Shown: positions 10,301-19,635, counted from the stretch's first letter. The stretch: DNA of 64,000 nucleotides from Aestuariibacter sp. GS-14 (GCF_006494365.1 NZ_VHIP01000003.1:310001-374000), one strand, 5' to 3'. Notes: generated by a model from the letters alone, not told the origin. Translations and numbers: made by a program.

Positions 10301-10507
10301 AACGTGGCGTGGACGTTTGATGCAGATTTGACCGGAGAATTGTCACTGACTGTTCCAAATAACACTAAAGCAGATGTAATACTGCCACCAGTGGTCAAAT
10401 CGGTACGAACAGTGCTTGGTGAAAACACAATTGAAATGATGAGCAATGAACCAGGAAACCTGACGTTATCGGCTAACCCAGGTCAGTATAAATTCATCCT
10501 CAATTAA
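7304..10507 (+). CDS. Tat-exported GH78 alpha-L-rhamnosidase (copy 2)
   Basis: This 1067-residue protein is a paralogue of the preceding gene along its full length, with the same family 78 architecture. The twin-arginine motif is NRRDFLK (residues 4-10). The cysteine in ALPMGC just after the hydrophobic core might be a lipidation site, although the lipobox is poor. The catalytic signature DCPQRDERLGWTGD is at about residues 654-667. Conserved blocks shared with copy 1 include VDYGQNFSGW, EPYFTYHGFRY and GATTIWERWNGDVG. The ATG follows CGAGGA. It is probably co-transcribed with copy 1 and ends at a strong hairpin at 10520-10546. Keeping two similar enzymes suggests different linkages or cellular locations (periplasm versus anchored), which is inferred. 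Confidence 0.92.
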   Translation: MNENRRDFLKISASAVIVTALPMGCSLHSGAQSQVSKQAKSESLLVNQLGSPLHIHNQNPAFAWAFNQQSATFTQRSYRILVASAKSILLENEYDVWDSGKVPSAQSAGVVYAGPALEQQTTYYWKVQVWHNGDEGFSESNVSQWETGLFSSDDWKAQWIAAENQAQREDREFGMTWYTFPLPLGKRFEYPPKPPKQIWTRLRFSTAEQSSVELNYAIVGEIKAMEMNGEAVELPPHPDNAFGMRKPFKLQFDLPKGDFTLAVKITAQTSVFRPPYVNFASMLKITEKLTGNILRVKDGWQYATELGGWAKLDTVEPAPVEPWAPAPANYLRRTFTLKKRVKKARLYSTALGGYTLTLNGDNTSSAVLQPESSDFAKRAMYNANDVTALLKPGENVLATIVGDGWYASYVARGTRFSYGPAPLRLLAQLDIEYNDGTKERICTDDKWKVHTSPVLSSEIYDGEVYDARLELPGWNAPGFSDSGWENAQLADKPPISIVARDSQPIERTLTLSPQSVTPLDNGDYVVDYGQNFSGWVHLGMYVGMGQKVTLRFAEVLNDDGSVDQSNLRAALSRDIYIGKGAVANYEPYFTYHGFRYVQISGLDKAPAKSELTGQVIHNNLPISGKFKCGSALINRFWENTQWSQRSNFVAVPTDCPQRDERLGWTGDANVFWDTAAYNMDIGGFTRKFMTDIRDAQQENGTPPLWAPKPVPDPLPFPTPGWADGIVNLPYVAWQHYGDTAVIRDNLSAMERYLNYVVSLNEDLVWKNGRGFDFGDHLSIGYKSGRDEPTPKDLIGTAFLYRSMQQFADMAAAVGETAKAESWRNRLPLCKANFNKAFVQADGSVGNGSHCSYILAIEFGLLDADMVQKAGKKLAQAIRDAGTMLTTGFLGTPFALDALTRVDEYELICDLLLRDAYPSWGYMVKKGATTIWERWNGDVGDVAMNSYNHYALGAVTGFLYRRIAGIEGTSPGFATFKVAPILSERLGYCESEHKCVKGAINVAWTFDADLTGELSLTVPNNTKADVILPPVVKSVRTVLGENTIEMMSNEPGNLTLSANPGQYKFILN

Positions 10508-10519
10508 ATCTCTCGACCC

Positions 10520-10546
10520 ACCTGGATACACTAGGTGTATCCAGGT
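10520..10546 (+). terminator. Strong stem-loop terminator after the GH78 pair
   Basis: ACCTGGATACAC (10520-10531) pairs perfectly over 12 bp with GTGTATCCAGGT (10535-10546) around a TAG loop. It begins 13 bp after the second GH78 stop codon and is followed by an AT-rich run (ATTTCAATATATTTT). Confidence 0.75.
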
Positions 10547-10677
10547 ATTTCAATATATTTTGGACTGACTACTCCATCACCGTCTTGGCTAAGCAGCAAT
10601 TCATAACTATAACGAGTACAGATCTGTGTTGTGTTAATGAAATTAACAATTAAAGTTAAAGAATTATTGACTATTAA

Positions 10678-10709
10678 ATCTCTACAGATGTATATTCATC
10701 TGTAGAGAA
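10678..10709. promoter_or_regulatory. Paired operator palindromes before GH3
   Basis: ATCTCTACAGAT (10678-10689) and ATCTGTAGAGAA (10698-10709) match the recurring palindrome at 11 and 10 of 12 positions, centred exactly 20 bp apart. Their changes are mutually symmetric, so together they form a perfect 12-bp inverted repeat (TCTCTACAGATG / CATCTGTAGAGA) around a 6-nt loop. They lie about 255 bp upstream of the GH3 start. Confidence 0.55.
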
Positions 10710-10962
10710 CTATTTTTTATGTAACGCAATTGAATCTGTTGGAATCCAGCACCGTTGTTAAGGGTACGTTAGCCTTACTGTTTATGGGTTCTCGCTCTTA
10801 TTTAAGAGAGTTCAGCGGTATACAGGACATTTATAACCGTAAAGGCGTTGTGTCAGAAAAAGGGGAGAAAAACTCGCTTTTGACGTTCTTGCCGACTTGT
10901 ACAAGAACCACTCACATTAATTGAAGCACCGTAGATGTGTATAGATATTTGGAATTAAAGAT

Positions 10963-13494
10963 ATGAAGTTAACGAAATTGTCTTCAGCACTGTTGGGAAT
11001 ATGTATTTTTACCCACTCTTCAGTGGTTACTGTGAATGCAGAAACAGCCGTACCCTACAAAAATGAAACCTCTTATTCGGAACAGCAGGTTGAAGAGTTG
11101 CTTGCGCAATTAACACTGGAAGAAAAAATTACCCTACTTGCCGGCGGTGATGCATTTTCTACAGCAGCAATAGAACGCCTGGGGATCCCATCTATTGTTT
11201 TCTCTGACGGTCCGGCAGGGGTCAGGGATTTAGGCAGTGATCCAACACTCGCCTATCCAGTCGGCATTGCGCTTGGCTCAACATGGAATACTGAGCTGGT
11301 CAATCAGGTCAGTGCAGCGATTGGCCGAGATGCAAGAGCCAGGAAGGTTGACTTGATGTTGGCGCCGGCAGTGAATATTCAAAGAACGCCGTTGGCTGGG
11401 CGTAATTTTGAACAGTTTTCTGAGGATCCGTACCTCAGCGGCAAGCTAGGTGCTGCCTATGTTGTAGGTCTCCAGAGTGAAGGCGTTGGGTCTTCGGCAA
11501 AACATTTCGTAGGTAATGAACAAGAGCTCGAACGTGGGCGGGGAAGTTCAAATATTGGCGAGCGTGCGTTACGTGAACTTTATTTGAAGCCATTCGAAAT
11601 CATGCTGGAAGAATCGAACCCGTGGACCTTCATGGCTGCCTACAACCGTGTAAACGGCACCTATATGACAGAGCATGATTACCTTCTCAATGATGTATTG
11701 CGTGGAGAATGGGGTTATGACGGTGTCATAATGTCAGACTGGGGAGCGTTACATAGCTCGGTGAGTGCAATCAATGGTGGACTAACGCTGGAAATGCCGG
11801 GACCCGGTAAATTCTTTGATGCAAAGTTAGCGGAAGCCGTTAAGCATTGGCAGGTTGAAGAAAGCGTGATCGATGAGGCCGCAAGAAGGTTGCTAAGACT
11901 TGCTTTCCGTACCGGAAAATTTGGAAAAACAACCGAAAGCGTGGGCCTTAAGGCGCTTGAAGATAATCGGGATATTGCGCTGAAAGCCGCGGAAGAGTCC
12001 ATCGTGCTTTTAAAAAATGATCAACGCGTACTGCCGTTAAACACAAAAGTACTTCGTTCTGTGGCGGTTATCGGTCCTAATGCCAATATCGCCCTGACCG
12101 GTGGCGGCGGTAGCTCAAAAGTGGTGCCAACCGACATAGTATCGCCGCTTGAAAGTTTGCGTGAACAACTGCCTCAAAACGTGACGGTTACTTATGCAAA
12201 AGGTGTCGATAATGATAAGTCACCACCGCCAGCAGAGGGCAATTATTTTAGTACTGACAAAGCCAGGAAAATCGTTGGTTTAAGTGCCGACTATTTCGCG
12301 AACCCTGACTTTTCCGGGCAGCCCGAAATCACCAAGCAAGACACTTGGTTTGAGAAAAAGGGATTTGGTCGGGAAGTTTATTTCAAGAACCCGTCGTTCA
12401 GTGTCAAGTGGACAGGCTATTTTTGGCCAGAGGTGGATGGTGAGTATGAGTTTGCTGCACATGGCCACGGCAACACATCATTGTTTGTCGACGGCAAGGC
12501 TATTTACGGCGCAAATGTAGATGATAAAGAATGGGAAAACTTACAAGACAAGCCCAGTAAAAAGGTCTACTTGACTGCAGGTAAGCCCGTTCCTATTGAA
12601 ATGCGTTATACAAAGTCTGCGAAAACCTGGCCAATTTTTTACTTTAATGTTCGCACCCCAGCGGGGGCTATTGAAGATGCAGTTGCAGCGGCAAAAAATG
12701 CCGATGTGGCTTTAGTTTTTGTGGGATCTTCCCGAACCTCGGAAACAGAAGGTCATGACCGTAGCGATATGACTTTGTTTGGCCAACAAAATGCATTGGT
12801 AGAAGCCGTGGTCAAAGCGAATCCAAATACGATTGTGGTGCTTAATTCTGGCGGACCAGTGAGTCTTCCCTGGGATGAGAAAGTACCAACGTTATTGCAA
12901 GCTTGGTTCAGTGGTGAAGAGGGCAGCCATGCATTGACAAATGTACTGCTTGGTAAAACAAATCCTTCAGGTAAATTACCACTGACTTTCCCAAAACGTA
13001 TTGAAGATAACCCAACTTATATTCACTACAGTGGTGGACGGGACGCGAATTACGGCGAAGGCGTGTTTGTCGGATACCGTTATTACGACAAGAAAAACAT
13101 AGAGCCGCTATATCCGTTCGGGCATGGTTTGTCGTACACAGATTTTGCATTCAGTGATTTATCAGCGTCTGTCGACACAGCGTCCGGAACGGTTAGTGTT
13201 AGCGTGAAAGTAAAAAATACCGGCCGCGTTGCCGGGCAGGAAGTTGTTCAGGTTTACGTTGGTGACAATGAAGCACGTCTTGTTCCCAGACCCGAGAATG
13301 AGTTGAGGGCATTCGATAAAATTTCACTCGCCCCGGGAGAAACAAAATCAGTGTCTTTCAGCCTTACTAAACGTGACTTCGCCTATTTTGATGTGCATCA
13401 GCATGACTGGGTAACTGAGTCAGGCAGTTACCGTATTTCAATTGGAAGTTCATCACGTAATTTACCAGTTTCAACCAGTGTTTCAATTCAGTAA
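10963..13494 (+). CDS. Secreted GH3 glycosidase with PA14 insert (beta-glucosidase-like)
   Basis: This 843-residue protein is a family 3 glycoside hydrolase. A signal peptide ends near residue 26 (TVNA). The N-terminal TIM barrel contains KHFVGNEQE and the nucleophile motif MSDWG, with aspartate near residue 259. The (alpha/beta)6 domain is interrupted at about 435-565 by a PA14 domain (DYFANPDFSGQ, GYFWPEVDGEYEF, SLFVDGK), a carbohydrate-binding insert found in some GH3 beta-glucosidases and thought to shape substrate access. A fibronectin-III-like domain closes the protein. The SDR gene follows after 10 bp, so the two are probably co-transcribed. Paired operator-like palindromes lie upstream. 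Beta-glucosidase is the commonest activity; beta-xylosidase and other GH3 activities remain possible. Confidence 0.9.
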   Translation: MKLTKLSSALLGICIFTHSSVVTVNAETAVPYKNETSYSEQQVEELLAQLTLEEKITLLAGGDAFSTAAIERLGIPSIVFSDGPAGVRDLGSDPTLAYPVGIALGSTWNTELVNQVSAAIGRDARARKVDLMLAPAVNIQRTPLAGRNFEQFSEDPYLSGKLGAAYVVGLQSEGVGSSAKHFVGNEQELERGRGSSNIGERALRELYLKPFEIMLEESNPWTFMAAYNRVNGTYMTEHDYLLNDVLRGEWGYDGVIMSDWGALHSSVSAINGGLTLEMPGPGKFFDAKLAEAVKHWQVEESVIDEAARRLLRLAFRTGKFGKTTESVGLKALEDNRDIALKAAEESIVLLKNDQRVLPLNTKVLRSVAVIGPNANIALTGGGGSSKVVPTDIVSPLESLREQLPQNVTVTYAKGVDNDKSPPPAEGNYFSTDKARKIVGLSADYFANPDFSGQPEITKQDTWFEKKGFGREVYFKNPSFSVKWTGYFWPEVDGEYEFAAHGHGNTSLFVDGKAIYGANVDDKEWENLQDKPSKKVYLTAGKPVPIEMRYTKSAKTWPIFYFNVRTPAGAIEDAVAAAKNADVALVFVGSSRTSETEGHDRSDMTLFGQQNALVEAVVKANPNTIVVLNSGGPVSLPWDEKVPTLLQAWFSGEEGSHALTNVLLGKTNPSGKLPLTFPKRIEDNPTYIHYSGGRDANYGEGVFVGYRYYDKKNIEPLYPFGHGLSYTDFAFSDLSASVDTASGTVSVSVKVKNTGRVAGQEVVQVYVGDNEARLVPRPENELRAFDKISLAPGETKSVSFSLTKRDFAYFDVHQHDWVTESGSYRISIGSSSRNLPVSTSVSIQ

Positions 13495-13504
13495 GGAGCG
13501 AGCA

Positions 13505-14269
13505 ATGGAAGGGTTAAAAGATAAAGTTATTGTTTTCGCAGGTGCCGGTGGTATTGCAGATGGCGTTGCTCAATATTTGGGGCAAAGCGGAGCCAAAATC
13601 GTTGTGGGCGACATTAATATTGCAAGCGCTGAGCGTTGCATTGAAGTCGTCAAAAATGCGGGTGGGGATGGTGTTGCAACAACGCTGGATATTGCGAATG
13701 AAGAACAAGTTAAAGCACTTGTGGCGTTTGCTATCAGTGAGTTTGGACAGATAAACGGCTTATTCAATGTCGCAGCGAATATAGATCCAACTGAGGTAGC
13801 ACAGGACACAAACTCAGTCGATATAGATCTTGCCTGCTGGCAACGCAATATCGATATTAACCTAACGGGTTATATGCTTACGACCAAGTACGCCACCCCA
13901 CATATCATTGCTGCTGGTGGCGGTTCTATCGTTAATACGATATCTGACGCTGTGTATGCAAACATGCCTGATAAGCTGAGTTACTCCGTAACAAAGGCCG
14001 GAGTAGGGGCGCTGACCCGAAATACCGCAAGTCGCTTCGGAAAACAAGGAGTCCGGTGTAATGCTGTTTCGCCAGGTCTTGTACTAACTGAGAGTGGAAA
14101 ACAAAACTCTGGTCATTTAGTCGATATGGTATTACAGATGATCCCCGCTCCTCGAGTCGGCACTCCAGAGGACATGGGGGCATTTGTGGCCTTTTTACTT
14201 TCAGACATGGCTGCATGGATTACAGGGCAGACGGTTTGTGTTGATGGCGGGGCCATTATGCGCACCTAG
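13505..14269 (+). CDS. SDR family NAD(P)-dependent oxidoreductase
   Basis: This classical short-chain dehydrogenase has 254 residues. The start is the ATG at 13505, placed after AGGAG and 10 bp past the GH3 stop; a longer in-frame start would overlap the GH3 coding region. The dinucleotide-binding glycine motif is unusual (GAGGIADG, residues 13-20, instead of TGxxxGxG). The NNAG motif is changed to NVAA (88-91). The catalytic serine lies near 147, with Y160 and K164 in YSVTK. The C-terminus has the usual DGG segment. Its position after a glycosidase suggests oxidation or reduction of a sugar or sugar acid released by the module, but the substrate is not evident. Confidence 0.85.
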   Translation: MEGLKDKVIVFAGAGGIADGVAQYLGQSGAKIVVGDINIASAERCIEVVKNAGGDGVATTLDIANEEQVKALVAFAISEFGQINGLFNVAANIDPTEVAQDTNSVDIDLACWQRNIDINLTGYMLTTKYATPHIIAAGGGSIVNTISDAVYANMPDKLSYSVTKAGVGALTRNTASRFGKQGVRCNAVSPGLVLTESGKQNSGHLVDMVLQMIPAPRVGTPEDMGAFVAFLLSDMAAWITGQTVCVDGGAIMRT

Positions 14270-15326
14270 GCCGGTAAAAGAATGAACCCCGGATAGTGTT
14301 AAAGTCTGGGGTTTCGCTGCCATATGCGCCTGATATAAAGTAATTCGTTTTTTCGTTGTAAGATGGATTCGCAACTGAAATATCAAAAAATATTAATTTA
14401 AAGCAACGTTTTTTATTTGATAGACAGGGTGTATAACCTTTCAGCGATACCTAGTACATGCCCTGAAAGCCCATTCTTGGAAGTGTCAAAAACGCATAAA
14501 CATATCAGTCTGCAGTAGCCACTAGTGCGATTTTTACGTTATCTGATTTAACTATCTAACGTAAAGGTTACCTTGATGATCACCACCCAGTTACTACCAT
14601 CGAAACTAAAAAGTATGCGAGGCATCTAATTTCATTGAATAGGAGAACTATTCAATTACCTATTTAGCTTCACAGACTTATTGGTATTTAGGCTAAATTC
14701 TCATTTTTAAAAATAGCACGCAATCTCACAATACCGGTTGATATTTCATTGGTGTTTTATTCCATCAATGATGTATCGCTGAGCTGCAAATTTATAAAAA
14801 GCAATTCGGTATTGTCCAGGATAGGCAATATATTAGAATTGCCTGCGGAATATTACACTCTTGCTCTAAATTCACGAAAATTGTGTCATTCAATGGAGCT
14901 CCTCTCTAGTCTGATGAGATTTACTGTTTTAATCTAATCATCGATGGCACGTAATAATTATGCCGTTTTTATCTATCGGGAAATGAAGTTCCTTCACCAG
15001 AAACAGTCGTCTATCGAGTTTATTTCTTTGAGCATTGGCTGGAGTTTATTCTTTAGCATAAAATTCTTCACACATTGACCGAAGAAATTTATTTGATTTT
15101 TGCTTCAAATCGATTTGGTTATGCGATATTTCGGCCATGGAACTGAAGAAATATTCAACTTATGATAGTTATCCCTGAATTGATTATTGGATTTATGGCC
15201 AATTACACAAGCACAATGTTTCTGAAATTCATGGTATTCAGACATATTTTCCTGCGAAGGCCATTCATCATATTTTTAGGTAAATATCGGTTTCGTATTT
15301 TTACTGTCCGTGGACACGTAGAAACA
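14270..15326. other. 1.06-kb region without a recognisable gene
   Basis: Only short frames occur here, such as 14749-14937 and one entering 15162. They lack clear ribosome-binding sites and recognisable similarity. The sequence is AT-rich and may be decayed coding DNA. A terminator-like hairpin is at its left end. On the plus strand near 14981-15132, a frame interrupted by a single TAG (with FFEHWLEFIL before and IFASNRFGYAIF after) reads like a fossil gene, but I could not assign it. Confidence 0.4.
14285..14313 (+). terminator. Hairpin after the GH3–SDR operon
   Basis: AACCCCGGA (14285-14293) pairs with TCTGGGGTT (14305-14313), including one G·T pair, starting 15 bp after the SDR stop. The following sequence (TCGCTGCC) is not T-rich, so it may be a weak or Rho-aided terminator. 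Confidence 0.5.
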
Positions 15327-18300
15327 TCAACTCGCGTTGGCGTGGCCGGCAGGTTCGAACTGTTCTTGAGTTTTGAACAGTTTTCTTAGCCTAACTTTTA
15401 GTTTATCCACTAGCACATAGACACAGGGCACTACCAATAAACTCAATGCTGTTGATGTGATTAGACCGCCGATAACAGTAATTGCCATAGGGCCTCTGAA
15501 TGCTGACGGTACACCTATTTGCAGGGCCATAGGTAACATACCCGCAATCATCGCGAATGAGGTCATAATAATTGGACGTGCTCGCTTAGAACAGGCGTCG
15601 ACTATTGCTTCAGTTCGGGATAGCCCTTTTTCTTCCCGGGACATGATGGCGAATTCCACTAAAAGGATAGAGTTTTTACTTACAATCCCCATTAGCATAA
15701 TTAAACCGATTAGCGATGAGAGTGACAAACTGTAACCACAAATATAGAGCGCTAAAAATGCACCGCCCGCCGACAAGGGGAGCGCGACAAGAATAGTTAT
15801 AGGCTGCAAAAAGTCATGGAACAACAGTACCAAAACAACATAAACGCAGAGAACGCCTGCCAGTATGGCCATTCCAAAGCCTGCGAATAATTCCTGTTGC
15901 TGTTCAGCATCGCCTGCAGAAACACGCTCAACACTACTTGGCAGGTTTTTGAGTTCGGGAATACTTTCAATCAGTTGAGTAATTTCACCAAGAGGCTGAT
16001 TCATCGTATCAATCTTTATGGTGATTGTCCGGGTTCTGTCGAGGCGGTCTATCTGTGCGGGACCGCCTTCAAAACTCATAGTCGCAAAACTACCAAGTGG
16101 CACTGCTCCACTGTTACCAACAACTTTGATGTTACGAACGGTGTCAACATCTGTCAGATCATTTTTTGCAATCATGGTTCTGACATAAAGTTGTCTGTCA
16201 GGTAAATTGAGCCGTGGTAAGGACTGCTCATACTCACTGGTAGTGGCTGTTCTGATGGCGTCACTGATAGCTGCTGTCGTGATCCCTAATTCCGCGGCAC
16301 GATCATAATAAGGTGCTATGGTTAACTCAGGACGCATTAAACCTGAGCTAGAAATCACGTTGCCCATGCCCGGTTGGGCGCGCAGGGCGCCTACGATTTC
16401 AGTGGCCGCTTTTTCAAGCGCATAGGTATTATCGCTTTTTAGTCCAATTTCCATAACCTGGCCGGCATTATTTCCGCCAATAGTGATTCGTGCCCCTGGG
16501 ATCAATGTGACTTTTTCCCGCAGTATCCCTTCTAATGTCTGCTGCGTTCTCCGGTCATTGTCCACGATAGGTGAAAGTGTGGCGACAATCTTTGCCTGAG
16601 TCACATTGCCATTTTCATCGCCTGCTCGGATATACACATTTTCGACTTCGTCGAACTGTTCCAGCAATGCACCTGCCTGCTCAGCTGCAATGATAGTCTC
16701 TGACAATTGACTCCCGGGTTGTGTTTCCAGCGAGACCAAAATCTGGTCCTGATCATCAGCATCCACAAAGTTGGTAGGAATTTGCATAACCAGCATTATC
16801 GACATAACAAGGAAAACGAAGGCTAGCACTAGGGTCGTTTTCGGATTTTTCAGGCTCCAGCGAACAGTTTTGAGGTATGTGCTCATTACTTTGCCTGGAG
16901 AATCTAACTGCGTATGCTTTTGTGTCGGTTTGGCACGCATGATTTGGGCTGCCATCATGGGGGTAATGAGTCGGGCCACCAGTAATGAAAACAGTACGGC
17001 GATAGAGGCTGTCCAGCCGAATTGCTTAAAGAAGACTCCCGCCATACCACTCATAAATGCGGTTGGTAAAAATACTGCAACCAGTGTAAATGTGGTTGCA
17101 ACCACAGCCAGGCCAATTTCGTTGGCTGCTACCAAAGAAGCATTTCGGGGAGTGAGTCCGTGATGCAAGTGCCTTTCTATGTTTTCTATCTCTACAATAG
17201 CGTCATCCACCAAAACGCCAATAATCAGGGTCATTCCCAGCAATGTAATCGAGTTAAGCTGGAAATCCAGGAAGTAGATAAATGCAAAAGTTGGTAGTAT
17301 AGAAAGTGGTAATGCAACGGATGCAACCAGTGTCGCTCGGACATCCCTTAAGAATATCCAAACCGCTATTATTGCCAGAATTGAGCCCTCAAACAGGGTA
17401 TTCATCGCAGCATCATAGTTATTTTTAACCGGTGAAATAGTATTAAAAATTTCCTCTATGGATACGTGAGGATATTTCTTCTGGATGATAGCGATATTGT
17501 CACGGACTCTAGCTGCTGTTTCTAATTCACTGGCTCCCCGGGCCCTTTTTATTTCGAAAGTGACACTTTCCTTGCCATTTACTAAAGCAAGCTGATTACG
17601 CTCTGCAAAGGTGTCCTTTATTGCCGCAATGGAATCAAGTCTGACCGCTTTTCCATCCGATAACGTTATGGTTATCGCTGCAATGTCATCACGGTTACCG
17701 GCTGCTGCAATCGTCCTGATTGATTGACGCATACCACCAATTTCACTTTCTCCGCCAGGAGCGTCTTTCAATAAACTTTTAAGTTGGTTTGATACGTCCG
17801 CAGCAGTAATATCCAACGCAGCAAGTTTGATAGGACTCAGCTCGATTCTTATTTCGCGTTCATTACCACCTGTTCGTTTAACTTCGCCTACGCCCTCTAC
17901 AGTGAGTAGTTGTTTGCTGATTTCATTGTCGGTGAACCAGGATAATTCTGTTTCGGATAACATGTCAGAGTGTACGGAGAATCCGAGAATCGCTGAACCC
18001 GTGGTGCTCATGCGGGAAATTACCGGGTTTTGCATTTCCGATGGTAACTGATTTCTCACTGTTTCAACGGCATTTCGTACGTCACTAACTGCTTGTTGTG
18101 AATCAACTTCCAATTCAAACTGAACAATACTGACAGAATTCCCTTCATTGATAGTCGAAGTGATGTGCCGGACATTGCCAATAGTCGCAATGCTGTCTTC
18201 GAGACGTCTGGTGACCTCGTTTTCAAGTGTGGAAGGAGATGCACCGGGGAGACTGGCAACTACCTTAACTATTGGAAAATCAGTATCAGGCAGATGTTGA

Positions 18301-18401
18301 ATGGGCAATTGTTTAAAACAAACAAGACCAGCAAGGCACATGAGCATAAATAATAAGATAGGTGGGATAGGGCGGTTAATGGCCCATGCTGAAAAGTTCA
18401 T
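15327..18401 (-). CDS. RND multidrug efflux permease, AcrB/HAE-1 type
   Basis: This 1024-residue inner-membrane transporter belongs to the resistance-nodulation-division family. I start it at the ATG at 18401 (MNFSAWAINRPI). It lies one base after the adaptor stop and uses the AAGGGGAA in the adaptor tail as ribosome-binding site, whereas a longer frame would run into the adaptor. TM1 is near residues 11-30, and two large periplasmic loops follow TM1 and TM7. The TM4 segment carries VDDAIVEIENIERH, with the paired aspartates of proton-coupled HAE-1 pumps. With the adaptor it would form an efflux complex with an outer-membrane channel, which is not encoded nearby (a TolC homologue would be shared). 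Substrate is unknown. Confidence 0.9.
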   Translation of the reverse strand: MNFSAWAINRPIPPILLFMLMCLAGLVCFKQLPIQHLPDTDFPIVKVVASLPGASPSTLENEVTRRLEDSIATIGNVRHITSTINEGNSVSIVQFELEVDSQQAVSDVRNAVETVRNQLPSEMQNPVISRMSTTGSAILGFSVHSDMLSETELSWFTDNEISKQLLTVEGVGEVKRTGGNEREIRIELSPIKLAALDITAADVSNQLKSLLKDAPGGESEIGGMRQSIRTIAAAGNRDDIAAITITLSDGKAVRLDSIAAIKDTFAERNQLALVNGKESVTFEIKRARGASELETAARVRDNIAIIQKKYPHVSIEEIFNTISPVKNNYDAAMNTLFEGSILAIIAVWIFLRDVRATLVASVALPLSILPTFAFIYFLDFQLNSITLLGMTLIIGVLVDDAIVEIENIERHLHHGLTPRNASLVAANEIGLAVVATTFTLVAVFLPTAFMSGMAGVFFKQFGWTASIAVLFSLLVARLITPMMAAQIMRAKPTQKHTQLDSPGKVMSTYLKTVRWSLKNPKTTLVLAFVFLVMSIMLVMQIPTNFVDADDQDQILVSLETQPGSQLSETIIAAEQAGALLEQFDEVENVYIRAGDENGNVTQAKIVATLSPIVDNDRRTQQTLEGILREKVTLIPGARITIGGNNAGQVMEIGLKSDNTYALEKAATEIVGALRAQPGMGNVISSSGLMRPELTIAPYYDRAAELGITTAAISDAIRTATTSEYEQSLPRLNLPDRQLYVRTMIAKNDLTDVDTVRNIKVVGNSGAVPLGSFATMSFEGGPAQIDRLDRTRTITIKIDTMNQPLGEITQLIESIPELKNLPSSVERVSAGDAEQQQELFAGFGMAILAGVLCVYVVLVLLFHDFLQPITILVALPLSAGGAFLALYICGYSLSLSSLIGLIMLMGIVSKNSILLVEFAIMSREEKGLSRTEAIVDACSKRARPIIMTSFAMIAGMLPMALQIGVPSAFRGPMAITVIGGLITSTALSLLVVPCVYVLVDKLKVRLRKLFKTQEQFEPAGHANAS

Positions 18402-18402
18402 A

Positions 18403-19509
18403 CTATTCCCCTTGTGTACTGGTGTTCGGCTGAGAAGAAACCTCAACTTTGTCACCATTAACGAGGAAAGCGCCACCAGATTTAACAAACATTGTTGTGC
18501 TGTTCAGTGTTGTAAAAATTTCAACAAATTTGCTGTGACGCTGTCCGGTTACAACACGGATGGGCTGTATTGCATTTTCAACCACGGCCATTACAAAGGT
18601 ATAGCCGTCTCTGTAAACAATGCTGCTTTCAGGCAGGTAAGTGACTTCTTTGGGTGGAAGCTCTATATTTCCTGAAGCAAAGTTGCCACCCAATATATTT
18701 GGATCCTGTGGAAGCGTTACATATACGGTAGCCGTAAGGGTGGACTTATCAACCAAAGGCGCTTTCCTGTTAACCGTTCCTTTAATCTGATGCCCTGAAT
18801 CTAATATCAGCGTTACATTTTGCCCGACCTCTACACGTTTAAATTGTGTTTCCGACAACTCTGCGAGCCATTCATAGCGGTTTTGTCTTATTAATTCAAA
18901 AAGTTCGGTGCCGGGAGTGTAGACGGAACCTATTTGTGCATTTCTTGCCGATATCACGCCGTCGTCTGGCGCTGTCACAATGGCTCTTTCCAATCGGAAT
19001 TGTTGATAGTCCAGGTTTGCCTGGGCAGAAATCAGTTTAGCTTTTGCTGACTTGGCGTTGACTTCACTTTGCAGTAGCGCGTCATCACTGACGGTACCCT
19101 TTTGGTTCAATTTAATATTCCGTTCAGCTTGTTTTTGCGCATAAAGTAAATTGGCTTCGGCTTCCAGTAAAGAGGCCTTTGCCTGCTCTACATCGAGCTT
19201 TACGGACGCAGTATCGAATCTTGCAAGTACCTGACCCTTTTCTACTTTGTCACCTACATCGGCCAATATTTCCAATAGTTTTAGATTTGCGATCTCGCTA
19301 CTAATCGACGCCTTCTGCCAGGCGTTAATCTCGCCATTTGCTTTGAGGGTTTGAGGCCAGAACGCTTTAGCGGGCGAAACAGTCTCAACGGTTAATACAC
19401 TTCTGGGAGGTCTCAAGTCGGTCAATGCTTCTTCTTCACAACCAGCCATTAACAGCAGAGCGACAACTGTGATACATGCATTTAAAACACGATTAGAGCT
19501 AATCTTCAT
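18403..19509 (-). CDS. RND efflux periplasmic adaptor (membrane fusion lipoprotein)
   Basis: This 368-residue adaptor links the RND permease to an outer-membrane channel. I chose the ATG at 19509, which follows AGG, over a TTG three codons earlier. A lipoprotein signal ends in LLLMAGC. The biotinyl-lipoyl hairpin starts near ISSEIANLKL and GDKVEKGQVLARF. An alpha-helical coiled coil follows (LDVEQAKASLLEAEANLLYAQ), then the returning lipoyl half (APDDGVISARNAQIGS) and the beta-barrel. It is translationally coupled to the permease, with one base between them. A paired operator-like palindrome lies about 130 bp upstream, suggesting that the pump is regulated with the glycan genes, perhaps to export toxic aglycones (inference). 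Confidence 0.9.
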   Translation of the reverse strand: MKISSNRVLNACITVVALLLMAGCEEEALTDLRPPRSVLTVETVSPAKAFWPQTLKANGEINAWQKASISSEIANLKLLEILADVGDKVEKGQVLARFDTASVKLDVEQAKASLLEAEANLLYAQKQAERNIKLNQKGTVSDDALLQSEVNAKSAKAKLISAQANLDYQQFRLERAIVTAPDDGVISARNAQIGSVYTPGTELFELIRQNRYEWLAELSETQFKRVEVGQNVTLILDSGHQIKGTVNRKAPLVDKSTLTATVYVTLPQDPNILGGNFASGNIELPPKEVTYLPESSIVYRDGYTFVMAVVENAIQPIRVVTGQRHSKFVEIFTTLNSTTMFVKSGGAFLVNGDKVEVSSQPNTSTQGE

Positions 19510-19635
19510 TCTAGGCAACCTACAAAAAGTCTTTATTGACAGATACCGATGCAGTTAGCTTTTTGTTTTTTTGGCGAACTTTGGACAACGGAACTGTTTT
19601 GATGTTGACGTTTACATAGCTTCGGCAACAATAAT

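Larger units (their letters stand above)
10508..10962. other. 455-bp intergenic region before the GH3 gene
   Basis: The region holds the GH78 terminator (10520-10546) and a paired operator (10678-10709). A 64-codon frame at 10730-10924 starts with TTG, has no evident ribosome-binding site and resembles nothing I know, so I do not call it a gene. The GH3 promoter is presumably near or downstream of the operator. Confidence 0.5.

Noticed and set aside
10730-10924. A 64-residue frame between GH78 and GH3
   Set aside because: It begins with TTG, has no ribosome-binding site and no recognisable similarity.
671-14269. An ulvan utilisation locus
   Set aside because: No sulfatase, ulvan lyase or GH105/GH88 gene is visible, so rhamnosidases alone are not enough evidence.
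14749-14937. A 62-residue frame in the 1-kb gap after the SDR
   Set aside because: It lacks a ribosome-binding site and has no protein-like pattern; the surrounding DNA looks decayed.
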